A DNA stretch of 27,229 nt from Candidatus Latescibacterota bacterium (GTDB lineage Bacteria; Latescibacterota; UBA2968; UBA8231). The stretch is from positions 1 to 27,229 of the forward strand of contig JAJDYK010000200.1 in the NCBI GenBank assembly GCA_022825185.1. Reading direction: 5' to 3'. Made by a program: the position numbers and the translations under genes. Shown here in pieces: positions 1 through 5,915 of this stretch; the first letter of the stretch is position 1; each line of letters opens with the position of its first letter. The notes beneath the pieces were generated by a model. It had not been told where the DNA came from and did no database searches. It was given only the letters and a program-made list of their open reading frames with translations.

Positions 1-24
1 GGTGTGCGTGCGATAGCGGTGCAT
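1..24 (-). CDS. aspS: aspS start (aspartyl-tRNA synthetase), partial
   Basis: Only the first eight codons are inside the window; they read MHRYRTHT on the minus strand and the gene continues beyond position 1. A GGAGG Shine-Dalgarno at 30-34 sits five bases before the ATG at 22-24. The start [M]HRYRTHT is the well-known N-terminus of many bacterial aspartyl-tRNA synthetases, which usually continue with CG-L-R and the OB-fold anticodon-binding domain. The enzyme attaches aspartate to tRNA-Asp and, in non-discriminating forms, also to tRNA-Asn. The identification rests on eight residues plus the upstream leader, whose Asn/Asp codon run independently points to a gene concerned with Asp/Asn charging. 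The body of the gene cannot be seen. Confidence 0.72.
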
Positions 25-51
25 GGTAGCCTCCAGTTTTGGATGTACATG

Positions 52-88
52 AAAAACCCGCCGTTGGCGCGAGGCTCAACGGCGGGTT
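52..88 (-). terminator. Intrinsic terminator (attenuator) before aspS
   Basis: On the minus strand, 77-88 and 55-66 form a perfect 12-bp GC-rich stem (AACCCGCCGTTG with CAACGGCGGGTT) around a 10-base loop. The stem ends in a run of five U (56 down to 52, two of them inside the stem). It lies between the leader stop codon and the aspS ribosome-binding site, the position expected of a transcription attenuator. Its 5' arm is the strand that the antiterminator captures. Confidence 0.9.
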
Positions 89-139
89 GGGGTGAGGGTA
101 GAATCCGATCACGGCCAACGCCATCGAGCCCGAATGGCG
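73..139 (-). promoter_or_regulatory. Antiterminator and protector hairpins of the aspS attenuator
   Basis: Two further pairings fit the trp-type scheme. Protector (1:2): CGCCAT (134-139) pairs perfectly with ATGGCG (119-124) across a 9-base loop, immediately downstream of the Asn/Asp codons. Antiterminator (2:3): 120-130 pairs with 73-83 over 11 contiguous pairs (two of them G-U), then after a two-base bulge 115-119 pairs with 86-90 over five pairs. Strand 3 (73-90) contains the whole 5' arm of the terminator. Strand 2 (115-130) is codons 20-25 of the leader, so a ribosome at the stop codon would cover it. All pairings were read by eye from the sequence; no folding energy was computed. Confidence 0.75.
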
Positions 140-189
140 GGATTATTGTCGTCGTTGTTATGCGAAAAGGCGTAGGCCGTGTACGTCAT
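109..189 (-). CDS. Leader peptide with Asn/Asp codon run (attenuator ORF for aspS)
   Basis: This 26-codon ORF is too short for ordinary gene calling. An AGGAG ribosome-binding site (198-202) lies eight bases before the ATG (187-189), and the stop is TGA (109-111). The peptide starts MTYTAYAFSH; codons 11-16 are then Asn-Asn-Asp-Asp-Asn-Asn (AAC AAC GAC GAC AAT AAT, 142-159), and it ends in RWRWP. Leader peptides of attenuated operons characteristically carry runs of the codons whose charged tRNA is being sensed. The two Trp codons are explained by RNA pairing: codons 20-25 form the antiterminator strand. The role is inferred: a ribosome stalled at the Asn/Asp run when these tRNAs are uncharged should favour transcription of aspS. 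Confidence 0.85.
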   Translation of the reverse strand: MTYTAYAFSHNNDDNNPAIRARWRWP

Positions 190-313
190 CTCAAAAGCTC
201 CTAAAAACAAAAAACCCGCCGCGATGCGTGTTCGCGTTTCAATCCGCTCCCCGTCAAACGAAGGGAGATAAAAGCTACCCATCTAATCCGAATTCCGTCA
301 ATCCGGACTGGGC

Positions 314-2839
314 CTACAGCCCAAACCAGCGGTTGAGCTTGATTAAAAAGATGCTGTCGCCATCGTCGGTGAAGGCGCGGCTCAAGTCGCCGGCCGGGCG
401 GAACCTTGGGTCGCTAACGTCGTCGAAGGCGCGGTCGCGGCTCTGCTGCCAGACCGCGAAGAGCGTGCTGCCGGGCCGGTACTCCCAGCGCAACACTACG
501 TTGGAGCGCAGTGAGCGGTGGTGAAAGTCCGGGTTTTCTTCAAGGCCGGCGTAGGGTGAGAATTCGTAGGAGCGCGGGCGCGCCAGTTCCTTGATGGCAC
601 CATAGTCGCCGGTCGTCACAAAGGGCTGGATGAATAGCTGCAAGCTCAGGCCCGGGGTGAAGGCATAGGTGCCGCGCACGCCGATCTCGAAGACGCGGCT
701 TTCGAGCTCGCCGAAGATGAAGTGGTCGTCCTCGCCGTCGCCGTCCTGGTCCTCGTTTTCTACCCACTGGGCGAAGTTGCGATTGAAGTTGTAGCCCGGC
801 TCGATTTCCAACTCGAACTGGGAGACGGGTCGCAACGCGACCTCAAAGCCGAGCCACGACCCGAGGTTGTCGCCTCCTTGGCTCCCACTGATGTTCCAGC
901 CGAGCCAGGCGCTGATGGGCTTGCGGTCGTCCGTCCACACGTCCATGCCAAACCAAGTGTGGGCGGGCGAAAGCATCAGGGGTCCGCCGCGGGTGGCCAA
1001 GTCGTCGAAGGCGGCAAAGTTGCGGCTGAGGCCCATCCAGAATCCCCAGTAGTTATGCAGCTCGTGCCAAGTATTGAAGTTGACGCCACGGGACAGCCGC
1101 TCGCCGGCGAAGTTCCAGTGGTTCCACACGTTGAAGTTGAACCCGGAGCGGCGGGCGAACCAGTAGGGATCGAGCTTCTCGTAACGGAGGTGGGTACCGG
1201 CTTGGATGCGGTCGTTGCGCTGCATAAAGCCGAGGTCGTTGGCCTCAAAGTCGGGCGATTGTGCATCTACGTACGCCTGGCCGCCGAAGGCACCGCCCGT
1301 TTTCTGAAAGTAAAGCGCGCCCTCCCAGCCGGTGTCGCGCTCCGCCTTCTGTCCGGCGCGACTGACGGCGAGTCGGCTGTAGAGGCGGTAGGCATTGTCC
1401 CACCACTTGACGTGCAGGTCGCCGGCACCGACGTAAGTCGGGTCAAAGCCGCGGCCGTTGACCTCGGTGAGTTGGGCTCCGGCAGTGGAGTTGGTGAGCA
1501 AATCCTGTTGTACGCGGCCGATGAAGTAGTTGGTGACCGGCTCGATCTCGACGGCGCGGCGCACCGTGTCGATGTGGCCTGTCTCGGCGTTGATGATGCG
1601 CTGGTCGATGAGCGCTTCCTCCCGGCCGGTGACGGCGTTGAGCAGGCCGAAGGCCGTGCGTCCCGCGGTCTTACCCGAGACCTTGACGGCACCGAGAATC
1701 GTGGTGTTGTCGGGACGGTTCACCTCATCGCTGTCTTCGGGCAGGTCAAAGCGCGAAGGGGGCCGACCAATGCGCCGCGAGTGGAACAGGCGCGTGGGTC
1801 GGCGGATGCCGACGATGTACGGGCCCGGCGACTCGAAGAGTTGGATGCCCTCCAAAAAGAAGGGTCGGCGCTCGCGGAAGAAGGTCTCGAAGACGCCTAG
1901 ATTGAGCACGGCTGGATCGGCTTCGACTTGGCCGAAGTCCGGGTTGATGGTGGCGTTGAGGGAGATGTTCGACGACAGGCCGTAGCGGAGGTCGAGGCCG
2001 GCCGAGGAGAAAAGGTCGTGATCGCTGCCGCTGTCTCCCGGCGACAGGGTGCTGCGGCCTAGCGCGAAGGGGAAGATCTCGAGGCTGCGGTGCGGCCGGA
2101 TGCCTTCGATCCCTTCGAGATGGCCGAAGCGCGAGACGTAGCCGCTGACGCCCCGAGGTTTGAAGCTCCACTGCGACCACTCGGCGCGGCGGGAGATTTT
2201 GCGGAAGACGTTGATCCCCCAAGTATAGGTCTCCTTTGCGCCGAAGCGCAGGACGTGATAAGGGATTTTCAACTCTAGGCTCCAGCCATCAGTGCGCCGC
2301 GCCGTCTTCACCTCGACCACGCTATCCCAGCTATCGTCGAAGTCGTCGTCGTTGTAGATGATTCCGTCCTCGATCCAGCCGGAGGGCCCCACGACGAAAT
2401 ACACGCCCGTCTGATGGTCGTGGTGGGGGTCGAGGGTGATCTCGAACAGGTCGCGCTCGCGCCATTCGTCGCGCCGCGCCAGCCGTGCGGTGATGCTGTC
2501 GGGGCGGGTGTCGTAGCAGATGCCGGCGATGTAGAGCGCGTAGTCGTCGTAGGCCACCTGAAAGGTGGTGCGTTGCGTCGAAGGCTCGCCGTTGTCCGGG
2601 TCGTTTTGCGTGAACCCCTCGTGTACGGGTGCATGCAGCCAGATTGCGTCGTCGATGACGCCGTCGAGGCGCGGCGGCACTTCAGCCCGCACGGCGCGGG
2701 CGGTGCGCTGGGGGTGCGTCATCCAAAACTGCATCTGGGCATCGCTGGTGTCGGTATGGGCGGGTTGCTCATCGGCTCCGGCGGTGTCTGCTCCGGCGAT
2801 GAGAAAAACGGCGGCTAGTATGGCCGCAAATCTGTGCAT
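314..2839 (-). CDS. DUF5916 protein with CBM9-like N-terminal domain
   Basis: This 841-residue protein has a signal peptide (about residues 1-22) and an N-terminal carbohydrate-binding-module-9-like domain (about 45-225; typical start PPRLDGVIDDAIW, then FQVAYDDYALYIAGICYD). A long DUF5916 C-terminal region follows, rich in alternating aromatic strands and ending in WFGL. In this family the C-terminal part is predicted to be an outer-membrane beta-barrel-like region, and the biochemical role is unknown; the CBM9-like fold suggests contact with carbohydrate. An AAGGA ribosome-binding site lies a few bases before the ATG (2837-2839). The gene is transcribed towards the aspS leader. A short hairpin (309-323, 5-bp arms) spans its stop codon but lacks a U tract, so read-through towards the leader is possible. 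Length is normal for the family. Confidence 0.9.
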   Translation of the reverse strand: MHRFAAILAAVFLIAGADTAGADEQPAHTDTSDAQMQFWMTHPQRTARAVRAEVPPRLDGVIDDAIWLHAPVHEGFTQNDPDNGEPSTQRTTFQVAYDDYALYIAGICYDTRPDSITARLARRDEWRERDLFEITLDPHHDHQTGVYFVVGPSGWIEDGIIYNDDDFDDSWDSVVEVKTARRTDGWSLELKIPYHVLRFGAKETYTWGINVFRKISRRAEWSQWSFKPRGVSGYVSRFGHLEGIEGIRPHRSLEIFPFALGRSTLSPGDSGSDHDLFSSAGLDLRYGLSSNISLNATINPDFGQVEADPAVLNLGVFETFFRERRPFFLEGIQLFESPGPYIVGIRRPTRLFHSRRIGRPPSRFDLPEDSDEVNRPDNTTILGAVKVSGKTAGRTAFGLLNAVTGREEALIDQRIINAETGHIDTVRRAVEIEPVTNYFIGRVQQDLLTNSTAGAQLTEVNGRGFDPTYVGAGDLHVKWWDNAYRLYSRLAVSRAGQKAERDTGWEGALYFQKTGGAFGGQAYVDAQSPDFEANDLGFMQRNDRIQAGTHLRYEKLDPYWFARRSGFNFNVWNHWNFAGERLSRGVNFNTWHELHNYWGFWMGLSRNFAAFDDLATRGGPLMLSPAHTWFGMDVWTDDRKPISAWLGWNISGSQGGDNLGSWLGFEVALRPVSQFELEIEPGYNFNRNFAQWVENEDQDGDGEDDHFIFGELESRVFEIGVRGTYAFTPGLSLQLFIQPFVTTGDYGAIKELARPRSYEFSPYAGLEENPDFHHRSLRSNVVLRWEYRPGSTLFAVWQQSRDRAFDDVSDPRFRPAGDLSRAFTDDGDSIFLIKLNRWFGL

Positions 2840-2956
2840 TGTCCTTCCTTCTTGGTTGGGGATAGCAAAGGAATCCGCTTAGAACTCAAGCTCCCCTGCC
2901 GGTTGAACAATGTCAAAAGTGGGAGTGGGCGTACTGCGGATAGGTGATTGCCGTGC

Positions 2957-3003
2957 TTGCCTCGATAGGCTGATGTGACTACACTTGTTTCAATGTAGTC
3001 ACA
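2957..3003 (+). promoter_or_regulatory. Promoter and palindromic operator of the first TA pair
   Basis: A perfect inverted repeat with 10-base arms (TGTGACTACA, 2974-2983; TGTAGTCACA, 2994-3003) and a 10-base spacer ends where the antitoxin ribosome-binding site begins. A promoter-like pair, TTGCCT (2957-2962) and TACACT (2980-2985) at 17-base spacing, places the -10 over the left arm. Phd/YefM-type antitoxins, alone or bound to toxin, classically bind such palindromes to repress their own operon. Autoregulation is inferred from this arrangement. Confidence 0.7.
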
Positions 3004-3014
3004 AGGAGATCGCA

Positions 3015-3281
3015 ATGAACGCATCTGTACGCGACCTGAAGAGCAGATTGTCGCGATACCTTCGGCAAGTCCAGCGGGGAGAGACGGTCGTCGTAACTTA
3101 TAGGGGGAAGCCCATCGCCCGCCTCGTGCCGCTACCGCCCCTTCTGTTGGAAGAGCGGCTGGCAACCTTGCCGGGGGTCAATGCCGGAACCGGGGGAAAA
3201 CCGAGAGGTGCCACGCGCCCCGTGCGCGTCAAACCTGGAGAGAAAAGCGTTGCGGACATCGTGGTGGAAGAGCGACGGTGA
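3015..3281 (+). CDS. Phd/YefM-family antitoxin
   Basis: This 88-residue protein opens MNASVRDLKSRLSRYLRQVQ and continues with GETVVVTYRGKPIARLVPL, the standard Phd/YefM fold that forms a DNA-binding dimer. The C-terminal half (about 50-88, basic and Gly/Pro-rich, ending VADIVVEERR) would be the flexible toxin-binding tail. The ATG at 3015 is chosen over an in-frame TTG at 2985 because an AAGGAG site (3003-3008) precedes it and the TTG lies inside the operator palindrome. The stop overlaps the toxin start by four bases (GTGA), indicating translational coupling. The protein should neutralise the PIN toxin and repress the operon. Confidence 0.9.
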   Translation: MNASVRDLKSRLSRYLRQVQRGETVVVTYRGKPIARLVPLPPLLLEERLATLPGVNAGTGGKPRGATRPVRVKPGEKSVADIVVEERR

Positions 3282-3787
3282 TCCTCTTTCTCGATACATC
3301 GGCTCTCGTCAAGCTGTACGTTGAGGAGGCCGACTCCGAGACGGTACGCGGCTGGGTGGATGTGGCCGAGGAAGTTGCCTGCCAGTGGATCGCATACGTG
3401 GAAGCGCGATCCGCTTTGGCTGCCAAGCAGCGTTTAGGCGACCTGTCCGATGCAGAACTGGAGGAATGCAAGAAGGAGTTGGAGGAGGATTGGGAGCGAT
3501 ATCACCGCGTCGCGGTCACCCAGACTCTCCTGCGACGAGCCGGTGCTCTGAGCGAACAACTCGGCGTGCGCGCCTATGACAGTGTTCACCTTGCGGGGGC
3601 TGAGTATCTGCAATCCTCGCTAGGAGTGCCGATAACCTTCGGGTCCTTTGACCGCCGACAGGTCGATGCGGCCGCCCGGCTTGGAATGCTCCTCGCATCG
3701 GTTGATGACGATCCGGACCAGAGCGATGATCAGAGCAATGACCAAAGCGAAGGCAATTCTTCTTCACCAACGGCATCTGCTTCGTAG
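3278..3787 (+). CDS. vapC: PIN-domain toxin, VapC-like
   Basis: This 169-residue PIN-domain ribonuclease has the expected acidic residues: D6 in FLDTSALVKLY, E42 in YVEARSA, D101 in AYDSVHLA and D125 in FGSFDRR. VapC toxins use these to bind Mg2+ and cleave RNA, often tRNA or rRNA. It starts with GTG within the antitoxin stop codon, so the two are co-translated. The core ends near residue 142. The remaining tail is an acidic, Ser/Asn-rich low-complexity extension generated by a tandem 12-base repeat, not a normal part of the family. The cellular target cannot be deduced. Confidence 0.9.
   Translation: MILFLDTSALVKLYVEEADSETVRGWVDVAEEVACQWIAYVEARSALAAKQRLGDLSDAELEECKKELEEDWERYHRVAVTQTLLRRAGALSEQLGVRAYDSVHLAGAEYLQSSLGVPITFGSFDRRQVDAAARLGMLLASVDDDPDQSDDQSNDQSEGNSSSPTASAS
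3716..3751 (+). repeat. Tandem 12-bp repeat x3 inside the toxin gene
   Basis: Three 12-base units, GACCAGAGCGAT, GATCAGAGCAAT and GACCAAAGCGAA, lie head to tail and in frame, encoding DQSD-DQSN-DQSE in the toxin's C-terminal tail. Because the unit is a multiple of three, copy-number changes would lengthen or shorten the tail without a frameshift. Confidence 0.85.
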
Positions 3788-3795
3788 CAAAGGAG

Positions 3796-4767
3796 ATGGA
3801 TTTGACGGATCTAGGAACACTGGATAGCGTTGATCTTCGAGGGATATGGCAGAATGAAGCCGCAGATTTCACACCGTGGCTGGCGGATAACTTGGACTCG
3901 CTGGGTGATGCGCTCCAGATGGATATCGATACTGAGGATGTGGACACCGAGGTATCAGTCGGTAGGTACTCGGCTGACATACTGTGTCGAGATGCAAGTG
4001 ACAATTCACGGATTGTAATAGAGAACCAATTCGGCAGCACCGATCACGATCATCTCGGCAAGCTGCTCACTTATGCGTCTGGGTTAGATTCCGATCCTCC
4101 GTTAAGATCAGTGATCTGGATCTCAGAAACGTTCAACGATGAACATCGTTCGACTTTGGATTGGTTGAACAGAATTTCGCATGACGAGATTCGCTTTTTC
4201 GGCGTCACGATTGAGCTTCTGAAAATCGAGGGATCCAAACCCGCCCCGCGCTTCAACATCGTCGTCAGCCCCAACGATTGGACAAAAACAGTACGGGCAT
4301 CGAGCAGTGGTGAGGTGTCCGATCTTGAACGGCAATATTATCAGTTTTGGAACGATTTAAGAGATTACCTGCTAAGGTCTGCGACTAGGCTGAAGCCACG
4401 GAGCCCAAGTCCACGATCATATTTTAGCTTCTCTATTGATAAAGCTGGGTTCGAGTTATACGGTAGCCTGAGTCAACAAAAAGAGCAATTACATGTTGTC
4501 CTCCAAATAAAAGGAAAAGATCCCTCCTACCACTTCGACCTCCTAAAGCAGCAAAAATCTGCCATTGAAGAAAAGATAGGTAGTCCACTAGAATGGCGAG
4601 GGAAGACTAAAGGCCGAGCGTACAAAATTTCACTGATCAAATCCGGTAATCCGATAGATGAATCTGATAGGGAAAATCAGATCAGATGGATGGCGCAAAC
4701 GCTGAATAAGTTCGACAACGCATTCCGTGATCGTGTCCAGAATCTGACTACAGAATCCTCTCAGTAA
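3796..4767 (+). CDS. DUF4268-type protein with PD-(D/E)XK nuclease-like core
   Basis: This 323-residue protein has an N-terminal restriction-nuclease-like core: E52, then GRYSADILCRD (D61) and RIVIENQFG (E76, N77, Q78). These match the D...E-x-Q/K signature of PD-(D/E)XK enzymes. HDHLGKLLTYASG follows, typical of DUF4268 proteins. The C-terminal half (about 185-318) resembles the DUF4268 domain. A defence-type or DNA-processing role is plausible but unproven. The gene lies eight bases after the toxin stop, so it is probably in the same operon. Its DNA is visibly AT-richer than its neighbours, suggesting acquisition. Start choice is ambiguous: AAAGGAG (3789-3795) touches the ATG with no spacer, whereas the in-frame TTG at 3802 has a six-base spacing and may be the real start. 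Confidence 0.8.
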   Translation: MDLTDLGTLDSVDLRGIWQNEAADFTPWLADNLDSLGDALQMDIDTEDVDTEVSVGRYSADILCRDASDNSRIVIENQFGSTDHDHLGKLLTYASGLDSDPPLRSVIWISETFNDEHRSTLDWLNRISHDEIRFFGVTIELLKIEGSKPAPRFNIVVSPNDWTKTVRASSSGEVSDLERQYYQFWNDLRDYLLRSATRLKPRSPSPRSYFSFSIDKAGFELYGSLSQQKEQLHVVLQIKGKDPSYHFDLLKQQKSAIEEKIGSPLEWRGKTKGRAYKISLIKSGNPIDESDRENQIRWMAQTLNKFDNAFRDRVQNLTTESSQ

Positions 4768-4853
4768 AGCATATCGCCGCGCTTGATGTCCCCATCTGTA
4801 AAACCGTACATTAACCCGACCCCAACTAGCCTCTCAACAAAAGGACAACTCCC

Positions 4854-5786
4854 ATGAGCGGCCTTACCTCCGACCAACTCGACTTCTACCGCACCGAAGG
4901 CTACCTCCTCGTCGAGGAGGCCATCGACCCTGCTGTTTTCGACCTGCTCATCACTGAAATCGACGCGATTGTCGATACCGCCGCCCAAGAGGCCCACGCT
5001 GCCGGCGAACTGTCCGAGTTGCACGCGGACCTGCCCTTTGCCAAGCGCTTGGTCCACATCCACTCTCAGTTGGCGGACCCTGAGCCGCTGTTGCGCCAAG
5101 TCAACGGCAAGCTCAAAACCGAGGGCATGTTCGCCATTTTGACTCAACCGGCGCTGCTCGACATTGTCGAATCCGTGATTGGCCCTGAGATACTGGCTCA
5201 TCCGCAATTCAATCTGCGCGCCAAATTGCCCAATCAAGACGCCACTGTGGTGCCTTGGCATCAGGATTTGGGCTATTTGCAGCCTGACGCGGAAGAGACC
5301 TTCATGGTCAATTTTTGGATTCCTTTGGTCGATGCTACCCCTGAAAATGGCTGCATGGAAGTCATTGCCGGTAGCAACCGCGCCCCGCTCATCGGCCACG
5401 AGCACGGCTTGGGCCCTGGTGCCAATTTCAAGGGCATCACCGATCAGTACTTGCCCCCCGGCGAGCAAGTTAGCTGCCCGGTCAAAGTCGGCGGCGTGCT
5501 GCTCATCCAGCACAAGACCATCCACCGCTCCATCCCCAACCTCTCCGACCACATCCGCTGGAGCCTCGACCTGCGCTACAGCGACCCGGCGCAGCCCAGC
5601 GGCCGCGACGGCGTCCCCGGCTTTATCGCCCGCAGCCAAACTCACCCCGAGTCGGTGGCCCAGAGCGTGGACGACTGGTTGGCGTTGTTCGAGACCTCCT
5701 CGCCAGAATTAAAAAGACAGGTGCAGGCTATCTTGGACAAAGTGCCTGAACGTCCGGTGCCCGAGTGGGACAGCAAGAGCGAGTAG
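4854..5786 (+). CDS. Phytanoyl-CoA dioxygenase (PhyH) family oxygenase
   Basis: This 310-residue Fe(II)/2-oxoglutarate-dependent oxygenase is full length for the PhyH family. The iron triad is H136 and D138 (PWHQDLGY) plus H224 (HKTIHRS); R235 (HIRWSLDLRY) is the likely 2-oxoglutarate-binding arginine. NFWIPLVDATPENGCMEVIAGSN (about 153-175) is the typical double-stranded beta-helix segment. Such enzymes hydroxylate small organic substrates, but the substrate cannot be told from sequence. AAAGGA precedes the ATG by about nine bases. The amidohydrolase follows after 129 bp on the same strand, and the two could act on a common small-molecule pathway (inference). Confidence 0.92.
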   Translation: MSGLTSDQLDFYRTEGYLLVEEAIDPAVFDLLITEIDAIVDTAAQEAHAAGELSELHADLPFAKRLVHIHSQLADPEPLLRQVNGKLKTEGMFAILTQPALLDIVESVIGPEILAHPQFNLRAKLPNQDATVVPWHQDLGYLQPDAEETFMVNFWIPLVDATPENGCMEVIAGSNRAPLIGHEHGLGPGANFKGITDQYLPPGEQVSCPVKVGGVLLIQHKTIHRSIPNLSDHIRWSLDLRYSDPAQPSGRDGVPGFIARSQTHPESVAQSVDDWLALFETSSPELKRQVQAILDKVPERPVPEWDSKSE

Positions 5787-5915
5787 GCCCAGAGTAAACC
5801 TGTTTTCAGATAGCTGATTCACCTCTTCGCCGTGCTTTTCGTGGCTCGGTACATTTGGCTCGTTGGTTAGTGTCTGGAAACTGCATATTCCCCAAACACT
5901 TTTTCGGAGATTACC

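Noticed and set aside
109..189. Reading the leader as a trp leader because of its RWRW end
   Set aside because: The Trp codons coincide with the antiterminator strand and are explained by base pairing. The regulatory-codon position just before the protector hairpin is occupied by Asn/Asp codons, and the downstream gene starts like aspS, not trpE.
4..204. Plus-strand ORF of 66 codons at the left edge
   Set aside because: It is antisense to the attenuator and leader peptide of the minus-strand aspS. Its composition reflects the hairpins, and it has no ribosome-binding site or family resemblance.
722..1900. 392-codon plus-strand ORF
   Set aside because: It is a shadow antisense to the DUF5916 gene, whose signal peptide and conserved domains mark the minus strand as coding.
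2985..3014. TTG start extending the first antitoxin by ten residues
   Set aside because: It lies inside the operator palindrome and has no Shine-Dalgarno; the ATG at 3015 has AAGGAG and gives the usual Phd N-terminus.
4761..5645. 294-codon minus-strand ORF
   Set aside because: Antisense shadow of the PhyH oxygenase, which has an intact iron-binding triad.
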